Part shown: positions 37,970-47,675 of the stretch, one piece after another
Layout of the letters: every line of letters starts with the position of its first letter
How positions within the stretch are numbered: position 1 is the stretch's first letter
DNA from: Spongiivirga citrea
GTDB taxonomy: Bacteria > Bacteroidota > Bacteroidia > Flavobacteriales > Flavobacteriaceae
DNA length: 64,000 bases
Assembly (NCBI RefSeq): GCF_010671565.1
Contig: NZ_JAABOQ010000008.1
Span: forward strand, 1-64,000
Direction: 5' to 3'
The notes under the pieces: generated by a model
What the model was told of the DNA's origin: nothing
Database searches by the model: none
Seen by the model: the letters and a program-made list of their open reading frames with translations, nothing else
Made by a program: the position numbers and the translations under genes

Positions 37970-39154
37970 TTGAAAGCGAAATTTAAAAAAAAAGTTTCTG
38001 AAGTAACACCATTTATGTTGGTTGCATCTCTAATAGCTGTTATGTTTTCTTTTTTTTTAAGCTCAATGTTTTTAGCTGCCGCTTTGTTGATGTCATTGGT
38101 TATTTTTGATTACAGAAAGTTTACTTATAAAAATCTGTTTTATTGGGGACTAATATCCACACCTTTCTTATTAATACTTTTCAGTTCTTTTTTTTCATAT
38201 GATATTGCTACGAGCACTAAGCAAGTTGTTAAAAGAGTTCCTCTATTATTAGTTCCTTTCATTGTGATTCAATGCGGGAGTTTGACAAAAATAAAGTTAG
38301 TCCATCTTTTATTTTTCTTTGGAGTTGGATGCTCATTTGCAAATCTGTATGGAATTATTAATGGGATAATATTTTCTTTTAGGACCGGCTCATTTTTTGA
38401 CCCAAATCACCTATTTTATTTCTATACAATACAGCATGTATATCTAGCTACGTTTAATGTTTTTGTTCTTTTTGGATCGTTGTTTTATTATTCTTCATTT
38501 CAAATGAAAAACCTAAAAACCATAATTGTACTAGTTAATATTATTAATATGGTTAGTTTCCTCCTCCTTTCTTCTAAAATGGCCTTAGGAATTCTGGTTA
38601 TTAGTCTGATTCTTTTTTTTTACTTGAAATTTAGTTTTCGAAAAGCCTCTTTTGTAATCTTTGTTTTAATTTTGATCCTAAGCTCTTTGATATTTAATTT
38701 TTTCCCAGCTTTTTTAGCTAGGTTTTCAGATTTTATGGGAGGAGATGAACCTCGACTAGTAATCTGGAAATGCGTTTGGGAACAAATATCATTAAATTCA
38801 TATATTAATTTCACTCCCATTGGGGATTTTCAAACTAAATTAGACTATTGTTATTATAGTGAGTTATATAAATTTTCTTTGGAAGGATTCAATACACATA
38901 ATCTATATTTAGAGATATGGCTTGTAAGCGGATTATTTGGTCTAATAACATATTTTATCACACAATTTTTGGTTTTTAGGGAAGCAATTAGATCAAAAGG
39001 ATATTTTTTAAAATTTTTAATGATAATAATTTTTTTATTCGGGATTACAGAAAGTATTTTTGAACGCCAGTATGGGATTCTATTTTATTCAGTTTTTCTA
39101 AGTCTTTTTGTTTTCAATAATGTAAATAGGTCTTTGAATATGGTTGAAAGATAA
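37970..39154 (+). CDS. O-antigen ligase family membrane protein
   Basis: An inner-membrane protein of 395 residues from the TTG at 37970, which gives MKAKFKKKVSEVTPF before the first membrane helix; the open frame runs up to 37895 across the start of the divergent reductase gene, which makes the longer version unlikely. An ATG at 38015 is another possible start. About 11 membrane segments. The region GGDEPRLVIWKCVWEQI, then FNTHNLYLEIWLVSGLFGLI, is the diagnostic part of the Wzy_C / O-antigen ligase family (with His in THN). Confidence 0.78.
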   Translation: MKAKFKKKVSEVTPFMLVASLIAVMFSFFLSSMFLAAALLMSLVIFDYRKFTYKNLFYWGLISTPFLLILFSSFFSYDIATSTKQVVKRVPLLLVPFIVIQCGSLTKIKLVHLLFFFGVGCSFANLYGIINGIIFSFRTGSFFDPNHLFYFYTIQHVYLATFNVFVLFGSLFYYSSFQMKNLKTIIVLVNIINMVSFLLLSSKMALGILVISLILFFYLKFSFRKASFVIFVLILILSSLIFNFFPAFLARFSDFMGGDEPRLVIWKCVWEQISLNSYINFTPIGDFQTKLDYCYYSELYKFSLEGFNTHNLYLEIWLVSGLFGLITYFITQFLVFREAIRSKGYFLKFLMIIIFLFGITESIFERQYGILFYSVFLSLFVFNNVNRSLNMVER

Positions 39155-39190
39155 TTGTGAATTTCATATGCATCATTTAAAAACGTTGAA

Positions 39191-40549
39191 ATGAATCAGG
39201 TAAGAGGAGGATATGCTAAGTATATAAGACCGTTTCTATTTACTATTGATTTAGCAATATTGAATCTTGTTGCGGTTTTTTTTCCACTTGGACTTAGTCT
39301 TAGAAATCCCGAGTTGTTTTACGTATATATTATTATTTTGTGGGTTGTTATTTCGGTAAAAAACAGATTTTATGAAGTCTACAGATTTTCAAAAATCACA
39401 TCGATTTTATCATTAATAATTCGACAATTTTCCATCTTTTTTATTGGATTATATGGATTTATAGGTTTTTTTAAAGAATTTGATCTTAGTAGACTAAATC
39501 TTGCTTCATTTTGTCTTACAGTTTTCTTATTAATTATCCTGGTTAAGTTTGCATTTAGGTTTTTATTAATAAAGTATAGACAAGTTTTTAGAAGAAATAT
39601 TCGTAACGTAATAGTAGTTGGGAAGGGGAATAAGGCTAAACAACTTATTCAAATATTCAAAACAAAAGAGGATTTTGGGTTTAATTTTAAAAAACAATTT
39701 ATCCTTAAGGGAGAGTCCGCTGAAAGTATTGATGGTTTATTTGATTTTGTTATTTCTAATAATATCGATGAAATTTATGTTTCTATTGATGGGACTTCCG
39801 CTAATCAACAGCGCCAACTAATTGATTTTGCTGATATAAATATAAAAGTACTGAAATTTATTCCTGATAACGGAGTTCTTTTTACCAGAAAACTTCGATT
39901 TGAGTACTATGATGTACTACCAATTTTGTCCCTTCGCGAAATCCCTATGGATGATGCAATAAACGGGTTTATTAAACGTACTTTTGATATCATTTTTTCG
40001 GTATTAGTTTTTGTATGTCTTCTTTCTTGGCTGATGCCGTTAATCGGTTTAATAATTTATCTGGACTCTCAAGGTCCAATATTTTTTAAGCAAAGTAGAC
40101 CGGGATTTAAGGAGAAAGGATTTAACTGTTATAAATTTAGGTCAATGAGGGCTAATAAATCTACTGAACAATCTGCTATTAGGAACGATCCTCGTATTAC
40201 CAAAGTGGGGGCATTTTTGAGGAAAACAAGCCTAGATGAACTCCCTCAATTTATAAATGTTCTGTTGGGAGACATGTCGGTAGTGGGGCCAAGGCCTCAT
40301 TTATGGCGTCAGAATATGGAGTATGGAGAGGAAGTGAAAAAGTATATGTTAAGACATTATGTGAAACCAGGAATAACTGGGCTTGCCCAAACAAGAGGTT
40401 TCAGAGGAGAAATTGAAAGGAGCGAGGATATTATTAATCGTATTAGATATGATATTTTTTATATTGAAAACTGGTCTTTAATCCTAGATTTTCGAATTAT
40501 TATACAAACAGTATTAAATATCTTTCAAGGTGAAGACAAAGCTTATTGA
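39191..40549 (+). CDS. Polyprenyl glycosylphosphotransferase (WcaJ/WbaP type)
   Basis: Starts repeat-unit assembly by moving a sugar-1-phosphate onto undecaprenyl phosphate. The 452 residues have four N-terminal membrane helices, a nucleotide-binding-like middle domain (RNVIVVGKGNKAKQLIQIFK) and a C-terminal catalytic domain after a helix near 265-300. The family signature is complete: FFKQSRPGFKEKGFNCYKFR, FLRKTSLDELPQFINVLLGD, SVVGPRPHL and KPGITGLAQTRG. The donor, glucose, galactose or a derivative, cannot be told from sequence. Confidence 0.92.
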   Translation: MNQVRGGYAKYIRPFLFTIDLAILNLVAVFFPLGLSLRNPELFYVYIIILWVVISVKNRFYEVYRFSKITSILSLIIRQFSIFFIGLYGFIGFFKEFDLSRLNLASFCLTVFLLIILVKFAFRFLLIKYRQVFRRNIRNVIVVGKGNKAKQLIQIFKTKEDFGFNFKKQFILKGESAESIDGLFDFVISNNIDEIYVSIDGTSANQQRQLIDFADINIKVLKFIPDNGVLFTRKLRFEYYDVLPILSLREIPMDDAINGFIKRTFDIIFSVLVFVCLLSWLMPLIGLIIYLDSQGPIFFKQSRPGFKEKGFNCYKFRSMRANKSTEQSAIRNDPRITKVGAFLRKTSLDELPQFINVLLGDMSVVGPRPHLWRQNMEYGEEVKKYMLRHYVKPGITGLAQTRGFRGEIERSEDIINRIRYDIFYIENWSLILDFRIIIQTVLNIFQGEDKAY

Positions 40550-40580
40550 AAACAAAATGGAAATTAGAATAATTTATTAA

Positions 40581-41894
40581 ATGAAAATAGCAGTAATAGG
40601 AACAGGTTACGTAGGCTTAGTAACAGGAACATGTTTAGCAGAAACAGGCAACGAAGTTATTTGTGTGGATATTGACGAGAGTAAGGTAAGAAAAATGCAA
40701 AATGGAGAGGTTCCTATTTATGAGCCTCATCTAGATGTACTCTTTGAAAGAAATATTAAAGCAGGAAGGTTAAAATTTACCACTTCGCTAAAAGACGGTT
40801 TAGATCATGGAGAAATTGTTTTTTTAGCATTACCAACACCTGAAGACGAAGATGGCTCTGCAGATCTTAAATATGTGCTAGGAGTCGCAGATGACATAGG
40901 GAAGATAATTACAGATTATAAAGTAATTGTTGATAAAAGTACTGTCCCGGTGGGAACCGCGGAAAAAGTTGAGGCCGCTATATCAAAAAATACTGATATT
41001 GAATTTGATGTAGTATCTAATCCAGAATTTCTTCGTGAAGGCTTTGCTGTTGATGATTTCCTGAAACCAGAACGTATCGTTATTGGGTCAAGCTCTGAAA
41101 GGGCTATTGACCTTATGGAAAAACTATATAAACCTTACGTGCGCTCTGGTAACCCAATCATTGTGATGGACGAAAAATCGGCAGAACTCACAAAATATGC
41201 TGCAAACTCTTTCTTAGCGACTAAAATCACCTTCATGAATGAGATTGCTAACTTTTGCGAGAAAGTTGGTGCCGATGTCGATATGGTAAGAAGAGGAATG
41301 GGAACTGATTCACGCATCGGAAAACGATTCTTATTTCCAGGCATTGGTTACGGAGGTTCCTGCTTTCCAAAAGATGTAAAGGCACTTTATAAATCAGCAA
41401 AGGATAGTGACTATGATTTTGCAATTTTGGATGCAGTTGTTAATGTGAATCAATCTCAAAAAACTGCTTTGTTTCCTAAAATAGAAGACCATTTTGATGG
41501 CAATTTAAAAGGCAAAAAGATAGCTTTATGGGGATTAGCATTTAAACCAGAAACGGATGATATTCGCGAAGCTCCTTCTCTATATATGATAGATGAGTTG
41601 CTCAATTTTGGAGCAAAAGTAACTGCCTTCGATCCTGAAGCAATGGATAATGTAAAGCGGCTTTTAGGAGACAAAATTTCCTTTGCAGAAAATATGTATG
41701 AGGCTACGGAAAGTGCTGATGCTTTATTGATCTGCACGGAGTGGAGTATTTTCAGAACACCAAGTTTTAAAAAGCTAAAAGATAATTTAAAAGATCCATT
41801 AATTTTTGACGGCAGAAATCTGTATGATCTAGATGATGTATCAAAAGAAGGGTTCACCTATTATTCGATTGGTAGAAAGGATATAAAAGCATGA
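40581..41894 (+). CDS. ugd: UDP-glucose 6-dehydrogenase
   Basis: Oxidises UDP-glucose to UDP-glucuronate using two NAD+. The 437 residues carry [20 protein letters not shown] (NAD site), [28 protein letters not shown], the catalytic Cys in [16 protein letters not shown], and [17 protein letters not shown]. It overlaps the decarboxylase gene by 4 bp, and the two would work in sequence. Confidence 0.95.
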   Translation: MKIAVIGTGYVGLVTGTCLAETGNEVICVDIDESKVRKMQNGEVPIYEPHLDVLFERNIKAGRLKFTTSLKDGLDHGEIVFLALPTPEDEDGSADLKYVLGVADDIGKIITDYKVIVDKSTVPVGTAEKVEAAISKNTDIEFDVVSNPEFLREGFAVDDFLKPERIVIGSSSERAIDLMEKLYKPYVRSGNPIIVMDEKSAELTKYAANSFLATKITFMNEIANFCEKVGADVDMVRRGMGTDSRIGKRFLFPGIGYGGSCFPKDVKALYKSAKDSDYDFAILDAVVNVNQSQKTALFPKIEDHFDGNLKGKKIALWGLAFKPETDDIREAPSLYMIDELLNFGAKVTAFDPEAMDNVKRLLGDKISFAENMYEATESADALLICTEWSIFRTPSFKKLKDNLKDPLIFDGRNLYDLDDVSKEGFTYYSIGRKDIKA

Positions 41895-42874
41895 AGAAAA
41901 TACTAATAACAGGCGCAGCAGGGTTTCTAGGATCTCACTTATGCGATCGATTTCTTAAAGAAGGCTACCAAGTAATCGGGATGGATAATTTGATTACAGG
42001 AGACCTTAAAAATTTAGAGCACCTTTTTAAGAATGAACATTTTGAATTCTATCATCATGATGTTTCCACCTTTGTTCATGTCCCAGGAAGGTTAGACTAT
42101 ATTTTACACTTTGCATCACCTGCAAGTCCGATTGATTATTTAAAAATACCAATTCAAACCTTGAAAGTAGGATCTTTAGGGACTCATAATTTACTCGGAT
42201 TGGCGCGAGCAAAAGGTGCTCGAATTTTAATTGCGTCAACATCAGAGGTCTATGGAGATCCGCTAGTTCATCCTCAGACTGAGGAGTATTATGGCAATGT
42301 GAATACTATTGGTCCACGCGGTGTATATGATGAAGCTAAGCGATTTCAAGAATCGATTACAATGGCATACCACCGATATCATGGATTGGAAACGCGCATC
42401 GTTCGTATTTTTAATACATACGGGCCACGAATGCGCTTGAATGATGGTCGAGTAATACCTGCTTTTATGGGACAGGCTTTAAGAGGGGAAGATTTGACTA
42501 TTTTTGGTGATGGCTCTCAAACTAGATCATTCTGCTATGTTGATGATCAGGTTGAGGGGATTTATCGATTGTTATTAAGTGATTATGTATTGCCGGTTAA
42601 TATTGGAAACCCTAATGAAATTACGATCAAGGATTTTGCCGAGGAAATCATTAAATTAACGGGTACAGATCAAAAGCTTACTTATAGACCACTTCCTCAA
42701 AACGATCCACTACAAAGACAACCAGATATTTCAAAAGCAAGAGAAATTCTTGGATGGGAGCCTAAAGTAGATCGTGCAGAGGGAATGAAAAAGACTTTTG
42801 AATATTTTAGAACTCTCACTTCCGAAGAACTTAATAAAAAAGAGCATAAGGATTTTGAGAAATATTCTAGATAG
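41891..42874 (+). CDS. UDP-glucuronate decarboxylase (UDP-xylose synthase)
   Basis: Converts UDP-glucuronate to UDP-xylose. A 327-residue extended [72 protein letters not shown], and [14 protein letters not shown] with the catalytic Tyr and Lys. The [19 protein letters not shown] segment is characteristic of UXS as opposed to other epimerases. It follows ugd directly, which supplies its substrate. A 12-bp stem hairpin lies just downstream. Confidence 0.92.
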   Translation: MKKILITGAAGFLGSHLCDRFLKEGYQVIGMDNLITGDLKNLEHLFKNEHFEFYHHDVSTFVHVPGRLDYILHFASPASPIDYLKIPIQTLKVGSLGTHNLLGLARAKGARILIASTSEVYGDPLVHPQTEEYYGNVNTIGPRGVYDEAKRFQESITMAYHRYHGLETRIVRIFNTYGPRMRLNDGRVIPAFMGQALRGEDLTIFGDGSQTRSFCYVDDQVEGIYRLLLSDYVLPVNIGNPNEITIKDFAEEIIKLTGTDQKLTYRPLPQNDPLQRQPDISKAREILGWEPKVDRAEGMKKTFEYFRTLTSEELNKKEHKDFEKYSR

Positions 42875-42883
42875 AAAATATGG

Positions 42884-42910
42884 CAGTTTCGGAATTCAAT
42901 TCCGAAATTG
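42884..42910. repeat. Hairpin between the UDP-xylose gene and the ligase-like gene
   Basis: CAGTTTCGGAAT (42884-42895), a 3-nt loop and ATTCCGAAATTG (42899-42910) form a 12-bp stem with one G-T pair. No T-run follows (TCATGAATAAAA), so it is not a clear terminator; it could act as an RNA end-processing or stability element. Confidence 0.6.
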
Positions 42911-42937
42911 TCATGAATAAAATAATAAATTTTATTA

Positions 42938-44197
42938 GTGCCCAACCTAACCGACATATTCTATTTTGAAAAAAATAATTGGGTTCGCACTATATTTTGG
43001 AATAGCCTATATGTTGCTTTTCTTTTATTGCCATTAGGAATTAATCTACCTACGCCATTCTTTGTTGCGGCAATTATACTTGGTGTTGTGAACATTTTTC
43101 AATCAAAAACTGATTTTGTGGCCGATAATAAAGCCCTTTTATTACTACCGCTATACTTCTTATTAATTGCAATCAGTTTGTTTTATACAAGGGATCTTTC
43201 TTCTGGATTTGATTTGTTAATAAGGTCGCTGTCATTGTTATTTTTCCCTATCATTTTTTTATTCGTAAAAGAAGATGCATCATCAGTAAAGAAGCTATTC
43301 GATTTCCTGTTGGTAGGCCTTGTAATTTCCTTTTTCGTCAATATTGGGATTGCATTACAAGGATCATTGGAAGATCTTGATAAAGTTAATTACAATAGTG
43401 TTTATGGATTTATAGATAGCATTGTAAAAGGGCTTGATAACTTCATTGGTGCACAGTTTTCGAGTTTGGTCAACCCTAGTTATTTGTCACTATATATCTT
43501 GTTAGTACTAGGTTATTATCTTAAAAACAAAATTGAATCTGGTCTAAGGCTTACTGTTCTTATTATTCTATTTCTTTACCTATTTCTTTTAGCGTCCAAA
43601 ACAGCCTACCTAATGTTGACCATAATGTCAGTATTATTCATCATTAAGATTGAAGACAAGAATCAGAAATACATGGCTACGGTAATCTTGATTTTGGGAT
43701 TAGTTGTGTTCTTAAGTAACCCAAGAATATTTGATTTTTATCAACGAATAAAGGAGTATGATCAAACAGAAATGTATCAGGAGGTAGCCTCTGAGAAGGC
43801 TAGAATACAATCATGGGATGCAAGTATACGGTTAATTAAAGAGCAACCTCTTTTTGGGTATGGACTAGGAGATGCGAACACAATGCTGATTAAAAAATAT
43901 CGAGAGCTTGGTTATCAAAGAAATGAAATGGAAAAGTACAATGCCCATAATCAATTTCTTCAAACTATGCTGCAAACAGGAATTCTGGGCGCTGGAGTGT
44001 TAATCGCAATTTTCTTCCTTTTGGGAAGGCGTTTAAGGCGTAGTAAAAATGAATTTGCCGTATTTCTAATCTTATTTACCTCATTGTTTTTTGAGTCGAT
44101 GTTGGTGCGATTTAACGGAATTGTTTTTCTCTCGATTATCATCCCGCTATTACTCAAAAAGCGGAGTATTTTAAGTAGTCGTATCATCAGGAATTAA
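42938..44197 (+). CDS. O-antigen ligase family membrane protein
   Basis: A 419-residue inner-membrane protein with about 11-12 membrane segments, the third protein of this kind in the locus. The periplasmic loop near 270-325 holds EKARIQSWDASIRLIKEQPL and FGYGLGDANTMLIKKYRE, then YNAHNQFLQTMLQTGILGAG with the conserved His, a strong match to Wzy_C / O-antigen ligase. The start is GTG at 42938 (MPNLTDIFYFEKN). It is the last gene of the polysaccharide locus. Confidence 0.85.
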   Translation: MPNLTDIFYFEKNNWVRTIFWNSLYVAFLLLPLGINLPTPFFVAAIILGVVNIFQSKTDFVADNKALLLLPLYFLLIAISLFYTRDLSSGFDLLIRSLSLLFFPIIFLFVKEDASSVKKLFDFLLVGLVISFFVNIGIALQGSLEDLDKVNYNSVYGFIDSIVKGLDNFIGAQFSSLVNPSYLSLYILLVLGYYLKNKIESGLRLTVLIILFLYLFLLASKTAYLMLTIMSVLFIIKIEDKNQKYMATVILILGLVVFLSNPRIFDFYQRIKEYDQTEMYQEVASEKARIQSWDASIRLIKEQPLFGYGLGDANTMLIKKYRELGYQRNEMEKYNAHNQFLQTMLQTGILGAGVLIAIFFLLGRRLRRSKNEFAVFLILFTSLFFESMLVRFNGIVFLSIIIPLLLKKRSILSSRIIRN

Positions 44198-44257
44198 GCG
44201 GTTTAATGAAATAAATAAAAAAGTATCTCTTTGAAGGTAGATTTAAAGGGATGTAAC

Positions 44258-44288
44258 TTGAACTTACTTTTATAAACTGTTACTTTTA
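44258..44288 (+). promoter_or_regulatory. Putative promoter of purD
   Basis: TTG at 44258-44260, a 20-nt gap, then TACTTTTA at 44281-44288, one mismatch from TAnnTTTG. The ATG is 20 nt downstream. Confidence 0.45.
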
Positions 44289-44308
44289 CGCCAATAAATT
44301 CAATTTCA

Positions 44309-45580
44309 ATGAACATCCTAATTTTAGGCTCAGGCGGTCGCGAACATACCTTCGCTTATAAAATTGCCCAAAGTGCAAAATGCACTAATCTTTATGTGGC
44401 TCCAGGTAATGCTGGTACTAAAGACGTGGCAACTAATGTTGCAATTTCTCCAACTGATTTTGATGCCATAAAGAGGTTGGTTTTAGGTGAGGATATTTCA
44501 ATGGTTGTAGTGGGGCCTGAGGATCCCTTAGTACAAGGTGTTCATGATTTTTTTCTGGCTGATTTGGAGCTAAAGCATATCGCGGTTATTGGACCTAAAA
44601 AGCTTGGCGCAACGCTAGAAGGAAGTAAGGAGTTTGCTAAAGAGTTTATGACTAGACATGAAATTCCCACTGCAGAATATCAAAGCTTTACTAGAGAAAC
44701 TGTCGAACAGGGATGTGCTTTTCTTGAAACTTTAAAGTCACCATACGTTTTAAAAGCTGATGGACTCGCAGCTGGTAAGGGAGTTTTAATAATCGAAAAT
44801 TTAGAAGAAGCTAAAAAAGAATTTAGATCGATGTTAATTGATCAAAAATTCGGAAACGCAAGCCAAACTGTTGTTATTGAAGAATTTTTAGATGGAATTG
44901 AACTTTCTGTTTTTGTTTTAACTGATGGGAAAAATTATTTGACCCTTCCAACAGCAAAAGATTATAAGCGAATTGGTGAAGGCGATACTGGATTAAATAC
45001 TGGCGGTATGGGTGCTATTTCTCCCGTTCCATTTGCGGATTCTGATTTCATGCATAAGATTGAAGAAAGAATCATTAAACCAACTGTAAACGGACTCCAA
45101 AAAGACAATATTCCCTACAAAGGATTCATTTTTATTGGTTTGATCAAGGTTGGGAATGATCCATTTGTAATTGAATATAATGTGCGAATGGGTGATCCGG
45201 AAACTGAGGCCGTTTTACCAAGAGTAAAAAATGATCTATTAGAATTATTTGAAGCTGTTGCTAATCAAAAACTGGAAACTATTAAGTTAGATATTGATGA
45301 GCGTTCTACTTCAACTATTATGGCTGTATCAGGCGGCTATCCTGACGCATATGAAAAAGGAAAAGAAATAAGGGGAATCGACACTATTGAAGATTCACTT
45401 GTTTTTCAAGCAGGAACAACAATAAAAGATGGTAAGGTTGTAACCAATGGCGGTCGTGTAATTGCAGTCACTTCTTTTGGAGATGATTTCAAACAAGCCA
45501 TAAAAAAATCTTATCAAAATCTAGAAAAACTATCATTTGATAAGATGTATTATCGTAAGGATATCGGTTTTGACTTATAG
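44309..45580 (+). CDS. purD: Phosphoribosylamine-glycine ligase
   Basis: Second step of purine synthesis: ATP-dependent joining of 5-phosphoribosylamine and glycine. The 423 residues match the family length. It shows NILILGSGGREHTFAYKI, GPEDPLVQGV, the ATP-grasp segment YVLKADGLAAGKGVLII, GDTGLNTGGMGAISPVP and FIEYNVRMGDPETEAVLPR. It stands alone between the polysaccharide locus and the small DUF6341/DUF6427 genes. Confidence 0.96.
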   Translation: MNILILGSGGREHTFAYKIAQSAKCTNLYVAPGNAGTKDVATNVAISPTDFDAIKRLVLGEDISMVVVGPEDPLVQGVHDFFLADLELKHIAVIGPKKLGATLEGSKEFAKEFMTRHEIPTAEYQSFTRETVEQGCAFLETLKSPYVLKADGLAAGKGVLIIENLEEAKKEFRSMLIDQKFGNASQTVVIEEFLDGIELSVFVLTDGKNYLTLPTAKDYKRIGEGDTGLNTGGMGAISPVPFADSDFMHKIEERIIKPTVNGLQKDNIPYKGFIFIGLIKVGNDPFVIEYNVRMGDPETEAVLPRVKNDLLELFEAVANQKLETIKLDIDERSTSTIMAVSGGYPDAYEKGKEIRGIDTIEDSLVFQAGTTIKDGKVVTNGGRVIAVTSFGDDFKQAIKKSYQNLEKLSFDKMYYRKDIGFDL

Positions 45581-45632
45581 AAGTAATTTCAATTTTTTAT
45601 TTTAAACCGAGAATTTTGGCTTTTGTGTTTTA

Positions 45633-45791
45633 ATGAAGACATTTTTTAATAGCATAGCCACAGCTACGGTATTTAAAAATGGCAAAATTAAGGCGCAAAA
45701 TGTTAAGTTCGTAGGTAAAAGAAAAAGTTTAAATTATTTCACAAAAAAGAGTGAGCCGAAACTGATTTATCTTCTTCGTTATTATCATTAA
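45633..45791 (+). CDS. Possible small basic protein (52 codons)
   Basis: An ATG at 45633 opens a 52-codon frame ending in TAA at 45789-45791. The product is Lys-rich (KNGKIKAQNVKFVGKRKS in its middle) and matches nothing I recognise. Its last 18 codons overlap the 3' end of the convergent DUF6341 gene. There is no promoter or family support, so it may be chance. Otherwise the 158 bp between purD and the DUF6341 gene hold nothing evident. Confidence 0.2.
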   Translation: MKTFFNSIATATVFKNGKIKAQNVKFVGKRKSLNYFTKKSEPKLIYLLRYYH

Positions 45792-45966
45792 AGGTTTTTA
45801 ACTCTTTCATCCAATAAATGAATGCCGCGAAACCAATAATCGTAAACAACCAGCTAAACATATTAGCTGTCCACCAGTTTTCAAGTTCCATAGCGCGCAA
45901 GGCATCGTAAGGTGCGAAACCATAATCAACAAAAAAGTCAGCTATCGCGTAAAAAAAATCTTTCAT
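45739..45966 (-). CDS. Small membrane protein, DUF6341-type
   Basis: A 75-residue protein with one clear membrane helix (MFSWLFTIIGFAAFIYWMKE) preceded by MKDFFYAIADFFVDYGFAPY and MELENWWTANM, and an acidic tail. I match it from memory to DUF6341, a flavobacterial family often next to the DUF6427 gene and upp, as here. Function unknown. It is divergent from the DUF6427-type gene with 52 bp between them. Confidence 0.6.
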   Translation of the reverse strand: MKDFFYAIADFFVDYGFAPYDALRAMELENWWTANMFSWLFTIIGFAAFIYWMKELKTFNDNNEEDKSVSAHSFL

Positions 45967-46001
45967 TCTTTTAAAATTAGGGTTTACCTATATTTACCCT
46001 G

Positions 46002-46009
46002 CAAAAGTA
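46002..46009 (-). promoter_or_regulatory. -7 element of the DUF6341-type gene
   Basis: On the minus strand 46009-46002 reads TACTTTTG, a match to TAnnTTTG, 35 nt before the start codon. TATATTTA at 45989-45996 on the plus strand is a weaker candidate for the divergent gene. Confidence 0.45.
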
Positions 46010-46018
46010 CAAAAACAC

Positions 46019-46948
46019 ATGTTGATATCAAGCATATTTAGTAAATCGAAACCCATAAATTTTGTCTTGGTGTTGGTATTTATTGGCTTGGGTCATCTGT
46101 CATATAATATCTTTTTATTAGATACGCTGGTCACACCACAAATAATACTACAATGGACAGTTGGACTTTTGGCTTTGTTATTTGCTATTTTCTTGATTGA
46201 TTTTATCTCAAAGCGTAATTCGCTTACTAAACAAAACTCCTATGTGATTTTACTGTTTTTGCTGTTTATCGCTTTATTTCCATCTATTTTCTTGGATTGG
46301 CGTGTCATCCTTTCGAATATCTTAATCATTCTAGCAATTCGTCGTACTATAAGTATTAGATCCCTTAGTGATGTAAAGCGCAGGTTGTTTGATGCGACTT
46401 TCTGGATTGTACTTGCAACACTTATTTATTTTTGGAGCATTCTTTTTCTGCTACTTGTTTTCATTACCATTTTATTATACGTTTCTGAAGACTATAAAAA
46501 TTGGTTGGTGCCACCATTGACTGTCCTGCTCACCTCTTTTTTAATTTTCACCATCCTTTTTTTAAGCAATAATTTAGAGTTGATAGATACCTTATTAGGC
46601 AACCGAAAGAATTTTGACTTTTCACCTTATTTGTCAAATTTAAATATCACAATCGGACTTGCATTTTTAGTCTTGTTATTTACTGCTTCCTTATTAGTTT
46701 ATTTAAAACAGCAACGAAAAAAAACCTATCAAATTCAAAACTCAATTTTCTTGATTCTTGTTTCGTTTACAATTGCGATTATGATTGCGTTAGTAGCACC
46801 AGATAAAAACGGATCAGAACTTATTTTTATGATTTTTCCTCTAGCTGTTTTTGTGACCAATTATTTAGAGAACCTTAAACGAATTTGGCTTCAAGAAGGG
46901 ATTTTGTGGTTAATGGTCATACTACCAATTGTATTATTAGTGCTGTAA
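46019..46948 (+). CDS. Polytopic membrane protein, DUF6427-type
   Basis: A 309-residue, highly hydrophobic protein with about 10 membrane segments. I match it from memory to DUF6427. Basic patches such as AIRRTISIRSLSDVKRRLFD separate the helices. Its place between a DUF6341 gene and upp recurs in Flavobacteriaceae, as far as I recall, but the function is unknown; a link to uracil or nucleobase uptake would be a guess. It converges on upp and overlaps it by 12 bp. Confidence 0.6.
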   Translation: MLISSIFSKSKPINFVLVLVFIGLGHLSYNIFLLDTLVTPQIILQWTVGLLALLFAIFLIDFISKRNSLTKQNSYVILLFLLFIALFPSIFLDWRVILSNILIILAIRRTISIRSLSDVKRRLFDATFWIVLATLIYFWSILFLLLVFITILLYVSEDYKNWLVPPLTVLLTSFLIFTILFLSNNLELIDTLLGNRKNFDFSPYLSNLNITIGLAFLVLLFTASLLVYLKQQRKKTYQIQNSIFLILVSFTIAIMIALVAPDKNGSELIFMIFPLAVFVTNYLENLKRIWLQEGILWLMVILPIVLLVL

Positions 46949-47596
46949 TTTTGTGCCGAACGAAAGATCGCCAGCATCACCTAAACCAGGAATGATATAA
47001 CCATAATCATTCAATTTTTCATCGATCGCGGCAACCCACAAATGGGTATTACTATCAAAATGCTTGCTAATGTATTCGATTCCTTCAGGGGCGGCAACGA
47101 CAGCTGCTAGATGAATTGATTTGGCCTTTCCTATTTTCAATAATGCGTTATGAACATTAACCATTGACTTACCACTAGCCAACATTGGGTCGGCTAGGAT
47201 TAATGTTTTGTTTTTTAATGATGGTGAGGCTAGATATTCTACAATAATTTCAAATTTTGAAGGATCTTCTTCATGATGACGGTAGGCGGAGATAAAGGAG
47301 TTGTCGGCCTTATCAAAATAGTTTAGAATGCCTTGATGTAACGGCAAACCAGCACGCAAGACATTGGCAATAACAATTTCTTCATCAGGCAACTTACTAT
47401 TTGATATACCTAAAGGAGTTGTAGTAGCTTGATTTGAATACGAAATTGTTTTACTTATTTCATACGCCATGATCTCACCTACTCGTTCGATATTTCGTCG
47501 AAAACGCATCCTGTCGGTTTGAATAGCTGTATCTCTTAATTCAGATAAAAAAGTGTTTAATATTGATGGAGTCTCCGATAAATTATGAACGATCAT
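46937..47596 (-). CDS. upp: Uracil phosphoribosyltransferase
   Basis: Salvages uracil to UMP with PRPP. The 219 residues show SELRDTAIQTDRMRFRRNIE, VIANVLRAGLPLHQGILNYF, the PRPP-binding LADPMLASGKSMVNV, and the C-terminal YIIPGLGDAGDLSFGTKL. Members usually read DPMLATG at the PRPP loop; ASGKS here is a mild variant. The order and length are otherwise standard. Confidence 0.92.
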   Translation of the reverse strand: MIVHNLSETPSILNTFLSELRDTAIQTDRMRFRRNIERVGEIMAYEISKTISYSNQATTTPLGISNSKLPDEEIVIANVLRAGLPLHQGILNYFDKADNSFISAYRHHEEDPSKFEIIVEYLASPSLKNKTLILADPMLASGKSMVNVHNALLKIGKAKSIHLAAVVAAPEGIEYISKHFDSNTHLWVAAIDEKLNDYGYIIPGLGDAGDLSFGTKLQH

Positions 47597-47647
47597 AGCG
47601 ATGGTTTAAGTTGATGCATGGTCCGCTTAAAATTACAGAATTAAAAG

Positions 47648-47655
47648 TATCTTTG
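47648..47655 (+). promoter_or_regulatory. -7 element of the DUF4254 gene
   Basis: TATCTTTG fits TAnnTTTG and ends 20 nt before the ATG at 47676. No clear -33 box. Confidence 0.4.
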
Positions 47656-47675
47656 ACCCAAGAAAATACCATATT

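Noticed and set aside
41456-41857. A 133-codon open frame on the minus strand inside ugd
   Set aside because: It is antisense to conserved UDP-glucose dehydrogenase motifs, Ser-rich, and has no recognisable domain.
40581-42874. Second ManNAcA or heptose pathway
   Set aside because: The GGSCFPKD motif and the UXS-type decarboxylase following it fit UDP-glucuronate and UDP-xylose synthesis.
42884-42910. Terminator at the end of the UDP-xylose synthase gene
   Set aside because: The hairpin is real but no T-run follows, so I listed it as a repeat and not as a terminator.
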